From Carallia brachiata (lineage: Eukaryota; Streptophyta; Magnoliopsida; Malpighiales; Rhizophoraceae): a DNA stretch of 64,000 nucleotides. The translations under genes and the position numbers were made by a program. The stretch is taken from the NCBI GenBank assembly GCA_021464245.1, contig JADCRB010000072.1, positions 890,055-954,054 on the forward strand. Reading direction: 5' to 3'. Numbering within the stretch: the first letter of the stretch is position 1; the number at the start of each line of letters is the position of its first letter. Below the pieces are notes generated by a model. It had not been told where the DNA came from, did no database searches, and was given only the letters and a program-made list of their open reading frames with translations. Shown here one piece after another: positions 1 through 11,100 of this stretch.

Positions 1-600
1 TTGACTGATATCTCTCCTTCTACATCGGAGAAATTATTCGGATTTTTTTTGTAGTTTATGTCTGAAAATTTTTTCCATTACACCCTTTTCTCCAAGAAAC
101 ACAGCTTTCCGTAAGATTGAGTAAGTTTCTCAATCCCGTGAAGTGACATTATATACAGCGGCTTATAGGCTTGCAGTGGTTTCTGATTGGGCATCACTTA
201 AATGATCACAGTTTGACAACTAATTTTGTCAAAAGGCTACCGTTATACAATGCTTTCATATACTTTCTCCTTTTAATTGTGTGTCTGCACTACTTTTGAT
301 AACATAATATGTCTTCTTCCGTGAATCTTTATGGTATGTACAGGTACCTGTTGAAATAATGCTGATTAACGGATGCGTAAAGGTTTATCCGTTAGTTACA
401 TTAGGTCTTTGAGTTCTTCCATATTAACATGAATCTTTGTGTTCTTACATGAGATTCTATGACATTAAGTCCGAATTAAAAAAAAAACGCTTTTAATAAA
501 TACTAATACAAAGTGGTTTTGATTTTGAAGGAGGTTAACGGCTACTTTTTATTTACTAAATAGGAAAATCCCAAAGCAAATTGTCGGTTAATATATTATA
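1..600 (+). pseudogene. Adenylate kinase 5-like pseudogene, copy 0 (3' part of a truncated unit)
   Basis: The window opens inside a copy of the same unit seen four more times downstream. Positions 1-300 align by eye to the intron at about 1745-2045 of the next copy (shared stretches around the SINE-free run with 'cattacacc' and 'gtgtctgcactac'). Near 342-385 is a decayed version of the exon that elsewhere encodes VPDEILIDR; here it reads roughly VPVEIMLING and then meets a stop. No open frame survives. Only the right part of the unit is visible, so the true extent to the left is unknown. Confidence 0.6.
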
Positions 601-639
601 TATACCCCACCAATCATCATTCTCTTGTCTCAACGCGCC

Positions 640-3080
640 CAACCAGGAATGCAATCAAGAACCAAAGGTCTCGTCTTTCTTGTTGTTTTTGTCAATGTTT
701 GGTTGCTTATTTTAGTGTTTTGATGATCAAGAAAACAGTTCTTGTCTTGTTTTTAACTTTTTTTAATGTCTGTTCTTCCCCACTTTTGTCCTTTCTGGTC
801 AGGTAACAGAGTGTCATCTTCAAGTGAGGCCTTGAAGGTTATGATATTCTGGGCATCAGTGTCCCCGGCAAAGGCACTCAATGTCAACTTATTGCCCATC
901 AAGAAGAAAATCTTGCCCCTTTTTTAGTTTTATGGCATATTTCACTCTGTTTCCTTATTCCCTTTTTGGGTTCTTTTGGAGGGATATCTGACTCTCTCTT
1001 GGGTTTCTTCAAAGGGGAAGCAGGTGTGAGGTGATTTTGGGCGTCTCTTCTGTTGAAGTGGAGCGAATTAATTGGTGTTTAGTGCAAAGATTGGCCTCTG
1101 ACACGAGAAAGTTTCATCCTTTTTCTTTCTTAATTATTCAAAAGTGTTCCTTTATCAACGGTTTGCTCAATCTTCGTTTATTACTCGATTTTCTTTTTGA
1201 GAAAAGTTTATTTTAAGTCTCTACTTATATTTCTTGAATCAAAGCACTAATGCACATTCTTTGTTTCTTTTCTCTTTTTCTTCCCTTCTTTTAGATTTTT
1301 TTTTTCTTTGTTTTTTGGATTTGATTCCATAGTTTTGATTGGTAAACATATCAACTGGTGATCTACTGAGAGCAAGGCATCTTCTGGTGTAAAAATTGGA
1401 AATAAAGAAAAGGGGTTCAATAATTGTGGCCGTCCGTCTGGTTGCTGATGCAACTGTGGCAGCAGTAACAAACAAGAAATTTGCTTTTTTCTTTTCTTTT
1501 TTTTTTTTTTACATTATGTTTGTTTCTTGTTTAAACACTTCAGAAATATAGTTGTATTTTGTAGGTGGTGATGGCACGATTGTCACAGAGAAGACCCCGG
1601 GACAAAAAGGTGGCTTCTTGATAGCTATCCAGGGAGTTTTGCCCAAGCAGAAAGTCTGGAAAAGTTAAAAATCAGACCAGATATATATGTGGTCTTGGAT
1701 GTAAGTGAGCAAATGCATCCTGCTGCCTTCCACTGTGATTTGATTATTGTCCGATATCTCTTGACTTCTACATTGGAGGAAATTGTTTGGATTTTCTGCA
1801 GTTTATGTCTTGAAAATTTTTTCCATTACTCCCTCGCCTCGAAAAAACACAGCTTTTCATATGTTTGAGTAAGTTTCTCGATCCCATGAAGTGACATTAT
1901 GTGCAGACAGTTATCAGCTTGCAGTGATTTCTGATTGAGCATCACTTAAATAATCTCAGTTTAATAACTAATTTTGCCAAAAGGCCAGCAGTATTCAATG
2001 CCTCCATAGAATTTCTCCTTTTTATTGTGTGTCTGCACTACTTTTTATGATATAACTTGTGTTCTTACATGAATCTTTATGGCATGTACTGGTCCCCGAT
2101 GAAATCCTAATTGACAGATGCGATGGCGGAAGGTTATGCCTTTGCGACAGCAGAAATCTACCATATAATAAACTCTTCCCTCCGGACTCTGAGGAAGTTA
2201 AAGCCAGACTCACAACTTATTCTGATGACACAAGAAAAAGTATGAATCCAATCTGCTTATGCAGTCTTATGCAGAAGAAAATGCATAGATATACCTATGA
2301 ATGCCTCTTCCTAATTTTTTTTATCTTTTTGGTAATATGAAAAGTCATATGGCACGACACAACAGCATGAGCCATCTGTTTGAAATTTAAATCCCTTGTA
2401 TTAACTCTCATGTACTTCCCCTAGTGTTGTTTCTTTAATTTGTGTGCAGGTGAAGTCACGGCTTGAAGCATACAAACAAAATGCAGAAGCCATCTCTTCC
2501 AGTCACTCAAACATGATGAAGAAGGAACTTTTATATTGTATTGCTTTCTTCAATCATTTCTCATGTAAATCCTCTGTCAATATTTCTAGCGTTTTATCCA
2601 TCTTATGCAGATCAATGGTAAGATTTCAAAAGAAGTAGTATTCTAATAAATGGATTCTTTGCTCTCTCAAGTGCAAAAGGATGAAGCAACACCAATCAAG
2701 TCTGTTTAGTGTTCTCAGATTTTGATAAAAGTTACGCTTGTTTTTCAGATTCCTTGCTGTATATGGTTGCTAAAAGATATTTTTCAGGTTTGTGTTCTCT
2801 GGTCAATGAGTAACGCTGTGCTTTCTGGCATGCTGCTTCAATTTGCTGGGTGCTTTGGGGACCTTTATTAACATTGGTTTCATAGGTATGAAATTGAATT
2901 GAGATTTGTTCTGTTTATCTTATTATCATGCTTCATATATCGCCATATCTCATTTTCATTCTGTCTTTGATTATTCTATTGATTTTTCCCGGTATAATAT
3001 GTGAAGAAATAATCTTGTTGCTTTCAATTTAACAAAGGGAACGGCTCGTGGGTACATTTATGATGTGTCTATTTTTCATA
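640..3080 (+). pseudogene. Adenylate kinase 5-like pseudogene, copy 1
   Basis: Remnant of a plastid nucleotide kinase (AMP + ATP to 2 ADP) of the At5g35170 type. Exon remnants occur in family order: a P-loop exon near 803-905 that is out of frame (the ASVSPAKALNVNL reading shows the shift); a VVMARLSQR-like exon near 1566-1670, broken by a stop; the LID/NMP exon near 2090-2240, with VPDEILIDR, then FPPDSEEVKARLTTY and DDTRK; the VKSRLEAYKQNAEAISSS exon from about 2451; and a piece of the DUF1995-like exon near 2790-2885. Intron positions are kept, so this is a segmental copy and not a processed retrocopy. Stops and frameshifts in several exons make a functional product very unlikely. Confidence 0.82.
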
Positions 3081-3466
3081 ACATATATTCACTTCCATTA
3101 CGTATGGTCATCCCTCCATGAATTCAGTGAGATAAATCTATCATAATTACTATAATTTATAATAATATAGAAGAAAACAAAACAGAAATGTATAAAGAAA
3201 GAGGAGAATTGAGGTTATGCTGTCCAATTTGGTGGATTTGGATATGATTACCGATTTTGGAATTGCATTTTTTTTTGGTTATTTTTCCAGTTCCTTTTTA
3301 CTTGTTTCTCACACTTTGTTTACATTTGAATTGAGTCATAATTTTGTCTGATAAAAAAAAGCCCTTAACTGACAAGATTGGATGTTTGAAAAGCCAGATT
3401 ACCTTATTTCTCCATTAGCGTCCAAGATTAGTTCGTTTCTCTTAAGCCTGTTTGGCAATTTTTTTT

Positions 3467-3499
<33 letters not shown>

Positions 3500-3639
3500 T
3501 TTATGTTTTCATTTAAATAATTATTTTTTTATAAATTATTATTAATTTTTTAATAATTTTTTAATAATTATTTTTTATCAATCATAATACCATCATTAGT
3601 ATATATATATATATATTTTTTTAATTTACTTTCTCTCGA

Positions 3640-3879
3640 ACCCAACAAAGACCCTTTCTTCTTCCTCTTCTTCTTCTTGTACTCTGGCTTGTTCCCATTC
3701 TCTCTCTTTCTTCTGACAATCTTTGCATCGTCATCACCACTGTCTTGTCTCCTCCTATCTTAAAAGAAACACCCAATCAAGCACCAAGGTTTGTTCTTTG
3801 TCGTTGTTGTTGTTTTTTTTTTTTTTGGGTCCGTCTTTGGTGGGATTTTAAGTGTTTTGATGGCTCAAGAAGAAAGTTC

Positions 3880-3910
<31 letters not shown>

Positions 3911-6302
3911 CTTTTTAAATCGTTGTTGCTCCCTCTCCCCTCTGGTTCTAGTAACGGACATAATGTCAGTTATTCTTCAAGCAAGGCCTTGAAAGGTTTA
4001 TGATATATGGTGCACCAGCATCAGGCAAAGATGCTCAATGTCAACTTATTGCCAAGAGGGTAGTGTTTGCCTCCGTTTTAGTTTTATTGCACATTTTACT
4101 CTGTTTCCTTTTTTTACTTTTCGGGTTCTTTTGGAGGGATATTTTGATTTCTTTTTATCTCTTTCTTGGATTCTTTAAGGTGGAAGCGGGTATGAGGTGA
4201 TTATTCTGCAGCTTCTCTGTTGAAATGCAGAGAGTTGATTGATTTTTTCAGTGCGAGAATGTCATGTGACTTGAGAAAGTTTCAACCTTTGCCTTTTCAA
4301 TCAGTCAAAAGTGGTTCTTTATCAAAGGTTTGCATTGAAGCGCTCAAGTTTCTTTGTGAGAAATGTTTGTTTTAAGTCTCTGCTTTTTGTCTGTTGACTT
4401 AAAGAACTAACGGGTTTCCAATCTTTATTTCCATCGTTTGGATTGTTACGTATATCAACTGCGATCTACTGAGACTTGAGAGCCGAGGTATCTTCTGGGA
4501 TAAAGATTGGAAATAAAGCAAATGAGTTCGAGAATTGTGGTTGTCTGCTTCTCGAAGAAATTGTGGCAGCTGTAACAAACAAGTCATTTGTCCCTTTTTT
4601 ATTAATTATATGTTTCTTTCTTGCTTGTGGATGGTGATAGCACGATTGTCGCCAGAAGCTGACAGGACAAAAGGCTGGCTTCTGATGGGTATCCGTGGGG
4701 TTCTGAACAAGCAGAAAGTCTGAAAAGTTACAAATTATACTACAAAAGGGTGGCTTCTTGAATATAAGTGAGCTAATGCTTCCTGCTTCCTTCCATTATG
4801 TTTTGATTATAGTCTGGTATCTCTCAGCTTCTACGTTGGCGAAATTATTTGGATTTTTTGCAGTACATAAATCGTGAGAATTTTTCCCATTACAACTTCT
4901 CCTTTAAGAAATACAGCTTTTCATATGATTGAGTAAGTTTCTTGATCCCTTGAAGTAGTATTATATGCAGACACTTATTAGCTGACAGTGGTTTCTGATT
5001 GAGCTTTTTTTAAATAACCTCTGTTTAACAACTAATTGTGCCAAAAAGGCTAGTGTCATACAATGCTTCTACAGACTTTCTCCTTTTAATTGTACGTTTA
5101 TAGTGTGTTTTGATGATATATTTTTTGTTCTTGCATGAATCTTTATGGCATCTATAGGTCCCTGACGAAATCCTGATTGAAAGATATGTTGGTAGAAGGT
5201 TAGACCAAGTGACAAAGAAAATATACCTCCTCATACGGCTCCCCCGAGAGTCTGACCAGAGACTGAGGAAGTTAAAGCCAGAAGAAAAACCCTTACCAAT
5301 GACAGAAGCAAAAGTATGACCCCAATTTGTTTATAATCTTATGCACTATAACACACATAGACATACCTATGTATGGTTTCCTAATTTTCCCATCTTTTGG
5401 TGTTATGAAAAGTTATATGGCACGGCACAATATTATCAGCCATCAGTTTGAAAACTTTAAACCATTGCATTTACTCATGTAACAATTGTTATTTATTTAA
5501 TTTGTGTGCAGGTGAAGTCACGTCTTGAAGTGTAGCAGTAAGTCATCTTTTCCAGCTACTTGAACAAAATAAAAAAGGAAACTTTATATTTTCTACTGCC
5601 TTCTTCATTCAATTTTCATGTGCATCTGCTGTCACTGTTTTTACTTATTGCATTACGTCTTTTCTGCAGCAGATCAATGGGAACCACTCAAAAGTAGTAT
5701 TCCAAGAAATTGGTCTCTCAAGTGCAGAAAGATGAAGTAAAGCCAATCAATCTGGTTAGTGTTTTCAAATTCTGATAGGAATTGTGCATGTTTTCTCTAG
5801 TTTAATTCTCCTATGGGCATCTCTTTTCAGGTTGCATGACTCATCCTAGATTTGGAATATGTATGGCAATCTTCTTGATAAATTTTCAATTGATGAATAT
5901 CACAAAATCTGTACTTCATAACATATTCAAAGATTTGTGATAACAGGCTCATAATTAAGTTTCCAGCTCAAGCTTAGTGTGCTTCAATAATTTGATAACT
6001 TTTTGTGAATATTGAAATTTTGCTCTTAGACATGGACTTTACAGACACATGATTTTGTAACTGAACAACTTCAAATTATTCTCGCGTCTTCTAACCTTAC
6101 ATTCATTCTATTTATCATCCTAGAAAATTTGTTGCCTAAAAGCCAGAATTGGTAGAGTCAGGCTTCACGTATCTAGGTAAGTGTTTACACTGTACATCGT
6201 GGAAGCAAAAATTGCATTTTGAATATCCAAAACTTTTTTCGATTCTGGTAGAAACTGTGAGGAGCAATCCTTTTATTTATCTTTAGCTCTTTACGGGAAA
6301 AT
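3640..6302 (+). pseudogene. Adenylate kinase 5-like pseudogene, copy 2
   Basis: Second recognisable unit. Its P-loop exon (about 3950-4060) is the best kept in frame: GAPASGKDAQCQLIAKR, where the family has GxPxSGKGTQC, so the residue after the catalytic Lys is altered (Asp for Gly). The ARLSPEADRTKGWLLMGI exon lies at 4640-4720, in place of the family's RLSREDAxxxGWLLDGFPR. VPDEILIERYVGRR follows at 5158-5200, then a frameshifted remainder. A VKSRLEV exon at 5513-5536 ends in a stop. From about 5760 to 6300 the sequence follows copy 4 (about 10200-10740) through intron DNA and then breaks off just before the WRG exon, which fixes the junction with copy 3 near 6303. Confidence 0.82.
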
Positions 6303-8135
6303 TGGAGCCGAAGCTTCTTCTGTACATAGATTAGAAATAAAGGAAAGAAGTTCAAGAATTATGGCCGTCTGGTTCCTGATGCAACCATTGCGGCCGTAAC
6401 AAACAAGACGTTTGCTCCTTCTTTTTTCCTTTTTTTCTTTTTTAACTTTATGTTTATTTCATGCTTAAGTACTTCAGAAATAGAGTTGTATTTTGTAGGA
6501 GGTGGTGGCACGATTGTCACAAGAAGACGTGAGGACAAAAGGGAGGCTTCTTGATGGGTATCCATGGAGTTTTGCACAAACAGAAAGTCCGGAAAAGTCA
6601 AAAATTAGACCAGATATATATGTTCTTGGATATAAGTGAGCCAATGCATCCTGCTGCCTTCTATTGTGATTTGATTTTTGTCCAATAATTTTCTTGGATG
6701 TAAGTGAGCCAATGCATCCTGCTGCCTTCTATTGTGATTTGATTATTGTCCGATATTTCTTGACTTCTACATCGGAGAAATTGTTTGGATTTCTGCAGTT
6801 CATGTCTGAAACTTTTTTCCATTACATCCTCTCCTTCAAGAAACCCAGCATTTCAGGTGATTGTGTAAGTTTCTCAATGCCGTGAAGTGACATTATATAC
6901 AGACAATTATTGCCTTGGAGTGGTTTGTGGTTGAGAATCACTTAAATAATCTCAGTTTTATAACTAATTTTGGCAAAAGGCTAACTTTATACAATGCTTT
7001 CATAGACTTTCTGTTTTTTATTACGTGTCTGCACTACTTTTGATGACATAATTTGCCTTCTTACAGAAAAGGTATCTTGCTTTTTCTACATTAAGAAATT
7101 CTGCTTTCTGAAACTTCAAATATGAAGTATTCTACTTATCATGCTAGTCGATTTCTTTGCTTTTTCTGACTCATATTTGGTACAAAATTTCTCTGTCTTC
7201 AGGAAAGCCATTTAAACCACAAAAGCAAGGAGCACAAATTTGTCTTGTTAGCATTTTAATGCAAATGTTATCAGCATTCCTGCTTGCACACAGGCATAAA
7301 GATTGACATGGAGATCAAACATTTACTATTTTGTGGCAACAGTTAAAGCTGTTATATTTATGAGTGTCTTGAGCCCCATTTGAGTTGGACTTAACATTGT
7401 CCCCATTTTGATAGGTGCAGATCAACCGAACGCAGAGATGGTAAAGGAATTTTCCTTTTATCCTGGCTGTAACTTTTAGGGAAACTAATAATGTCTTATG
7501 GTGCACAGGATGTCTATCGAATAGGTAAATTGATGGAATTTGTTTGAGTTCTTGTCCTTTTATTTTTTGATGATGGGAAACGTGCCAAGGTGATTTTGCA
7601 TGTAGTGTGTTGATTGTAGATTTTGCTTGCAGTATCAGGTTTTTAAGGTATTCATCATTCAGGTTTGTGTTTGAGGGTCAATAGTAAAAATTGCACTTGC
7701 GGGAATGCCACTCCAACTTACTGGTAGTCGAAAGATCTCGGTATTTATGGATTGGGGCAGTTATGATGCTTTGAGGACCTTTATTAACATTGGTCCTATA
7801 GGTATGAGATCGAATTAAGACTGATTCTATTTATCTTATTATCATTCTTCATAGGTCACCAAATCTCATTTTTATTCCTAGTCTTTGTTTATTACATTAG
7901 TTAAAGGTACAAGGGTAATGCTTCTTAAGTAATAATGATGTATTATTCACTGTGAAACGCTTACCTGAATATGCTTGGAATAGTTTTTGCAACAAAGTAT
8001 TGCATTGTTTTCAAATATTTTTGAAATAGTTGAAAATACTAATATAAGGAAAACAGTGCTTTTGGCCACTAAGATATGACCTTACAGAGAAGAGAATGCT
8101 CTTACCCCTTTCATTGATTGCAGAAATGACCTCAC
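6303..8135 (+). pseudogene. Adenylate kinase 5-like pseudogene, copy 3 (lacks 5' exons)
   Basis: Begins abruptly inside the kinase gene: the first exon remnant (about 6345-6400) reads GRLVPDATIAAVTNKT, the counterpart of the family's G-x-LVPDEIV segment. It is followed at about 6500-6640 by VVARLSQEDVRTKGRLLDGY and a PDIYVLGYK tail, a nearly intact NMP/LID-side exon. The VPDEILI exon and several neighbours are missing. The 3' part resumes with a DVYRIGKLMEFV-like exon (about 7510-7545), a DDGKRAKV remnant (about 7570-7590) and LAGMPLQLTGSRKISVFMDWG near 7700-7760. The region 7900-8130 matches 12250-12560 of copy 4. Interpretation: unequal crossing-over products with internal deletion. Confidence 0.8.
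6623..6758 (+). repeat. 68-bp tandem duplication inside kinase copy 3
   Basis: Two head-to-tail copies, 6623-6690 and 6691-6758, both starting TTCTTGGAT and running through AAGTGAGCCAATGCATCCTG; they differ at only a few positions. The other kinase copies have one copy here, so this is a local duplication private to copy 3. Confidence 0.9.
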
Positions 8136-11100
8136 AGGAAAGATTACAATCAAGAACCAAGGTCTGTTCTTTCTTGTTGTTTTTGTCAATCTTTGCGGGT
8201 AATCTAGTGTTTTGATGGTTTAAGAAGACAATTATTGTCTTTTGTTTTTTGTTTTCTTTTTTATAACCCTGTTCTTCTCTCCTCCCCTCCTTTTCTGGTC
8301 AGGGAAGGAATCTCAATTGTTCTTTAAGTAAGGCCTTGAAGGTTATGATATCTGGTGCACTGGCATCTGGCAAAGGCAGTCAATGTCAACTTATTGTCAA
8401 GAAGGTAATCTTGCTTCCATTTTAGTTATACTGCACATTTAATTTTGTTCCACTTTTCCTTTTCTGATTCTTTGGAGGGTTGTATTCTTTTTTGTTTTTT
8501 CTTTCTTTTTCCTAATCTTTTGGTTTCTTTGAAGGGGAGACGGATATTAGGTGATTTTGGGCTGCTTCTCTGCTGCAATGGAGCGAATTAATTGGTTTTC
8601 AGTGCAAGAATTACCTCTGACTCAAGAATTCATCCTTTTCTTTTTCAATATGTCAAAAGCGGTCCTTATCGAAGGTTTTCTGAATGTTGATTTTAATGGT
8701 CAAGTTTCCTTGTGAGAAAAGTTTAAGTCTGGCTTTTATCTATTGATTAAAGTAGTAATTTGCATTCTTTTTACATTTGCTTGGTTTTTCAAAACAAAAA
8801 ATTTCTTCTGGTTTGATTTCATAGTTTGGATTGGTACATATATCAACTGGTGATCTACTGGGAGCCAAGGTATTTTCTGGGATAAAGATCTGAAATAAAG
8901 CAAATGAGTTCAGGAATTGTGGTCGTCTGGTTTTTGACCAAATTGTGGCAACTGTAACAAACAAGACATTTGATTCTTCTTCTTCTTCTTTCCTTTTTTT
9001 TTCCTGATTATGTGTTTGTTTCTTGCTTAAATACTTCAGAAATAAAGTTGTATTTTGTAGATGGTGATGACAGGATCGTCACGGGAAGATGTCAGAACAA
9101 AAGGATAGCTTCTTGATGGCTATCCATGGAGTTTTGCACAAGCAGAAAGTCTGGAAAGGTTCAAAATCAGACCAGATATAGATAAGGTCTAAGATGTAAG
9201 AGAGCTAATGCATCTTCCTTTATGATTTGATTCTATCTCTTGGCTTCTCCATTAGCGAAATTGTGTGGATTTTCTACAGATAATTCCTTTAAAATTTTTC
9301 CCATTATGCCTTTTTTCCTCCAAGAAAAACAGCTTGTCATATGATTGAGTAAGTTTCTTGATCTCATGAAGTAATATTGTATGCAGACACTTGCTAGCTT
9401 GCAATGGTTTCTGATTGAGCATGACTTAAATAATCTCAGTTTAATAACTAATTTTGCCAAAAGGCTAATATTATCCAATGCTTTCATAGACTTTCTCCTT
9501 TTTATTGTACGTTCATACTTATTTTGATGAAATAATTTCTGTTCTTACATGAATCTTTATGGCATGTACAGGTCCCTGATGAAATCCTGATGGACAGATA
9601 TGTTGGTAGAAGGTCAGACCCCTTGCAACGAAAATTTGCTACGTTATGAACTTCCCTCCAGAGTCTGAGGAAGTCAAAGGCGGACTTGTAACCTACCTTG
9701 ATGACACTGAGAAAAAGTGTGACCCCAATTTGGCTATAATCTTATGCACAGAACACGCATAGATATACATATGCATGCCTTCCTATTTTCCTAGCTTTTT
9801 GGTATTACAAAAAGTCACATGGCATGATGCGATAGTGTGAGCCATTTTCAAAAACTAAAAGCTCTTGTATTAACTCTCAATTATTTTCCCTAGTGTACTT
9901 GTTTCTTTAATCTGTGTGCAGGTGAAGTCACGTCTTGTTGGTCTTGAAGTATACAAATAAATTGCATAAGCAATCTCATCCAGTTACTCAAACATACAGA
10001 AGAAGGACATTTTATTTTTTCTGTTGGCTTTTTCAATCATTTTTCATGTTAATCTGCTGTCAATATTTTTTCTTATTGCATTATATCTTTTTTTATGCAG
10101 ATCAAAGGGAACTAACCATAAGAAGTTGTATTCCAAGAAATTGATTCTTTGCTCTCTCAAGTACAGGAAGATGAAGCAAAACCAATTAAGTCTGGTTAGT
10201 GCTTTCAGGTTCTGATAAGAATTATGCATATTTTCTAGCTTATTTGTCCTATAGGCATCAGAATGCATAATCTGTCCTAAATTTGGAATTTGTACGGCAC
10301 TTTGGTGTGATATCCTTGATGGACTTTGAATTGACTATCACAAAATCACTTGTCCGTAACATGTTCCAAAATTTGTGATTATAAGCCCATGATCAAGTTT
10401 GCAGCTGAAAGCGTACTGTTCTTCAATAATTTGACGACTGTTTTGTGAATGATAAAGTTTTGCTCTCAGCCATTAACTTTACTAATGCATGGCTTTGTAT
10501 CTTGAGCAGCTTCAAAATATTCTTGAGTTTTCTAACTGTACATTCTCTTTACCATTGTAGAATAGTCATTGCCCAAAAATCAGACTCTTTCTAGTCAGTC
10601 CTCATGTATCCAAGTATATGATAATAATCATAGAAGTAAGGATTACATTTTCTTACCTAAAACGTTTTTGGTTCTGATGGTAGCTGCGAGAAGCAATTAT
10701 CTTATTCATTTGTTCTTACTTTTCTTTAGCTCTTTCAGGAAAGTGGAGAGGAATTTCCACCAGACTAAATAACATTCCCCATTCCAGTGACATCAGGAAC
10801 TAGTTGTGGTACAAGCCACACATAGATGTGCAAATAATGGTAGAGCGTGGTTGCAGGTATAATTATATGTTTTAACTTTGAAGCTGCCAATGATTAAAGC
10901 ATATCGTCACATCATTTTATTGCATCAGGGAAATATATACACTCCACAGTTTTTGCTTATGGTGATGGACTCTAATAAACATCCTTGTTCGACAAAAAGG
11001 GTGGGCAGTTATGTCATAACAAAAGGAAAGTTCTTCACAATTGTTCTTTTTCTTTGTTTCTGCTTCAGGTGAGTTAACAACTATGCATATCATTTTGCAT

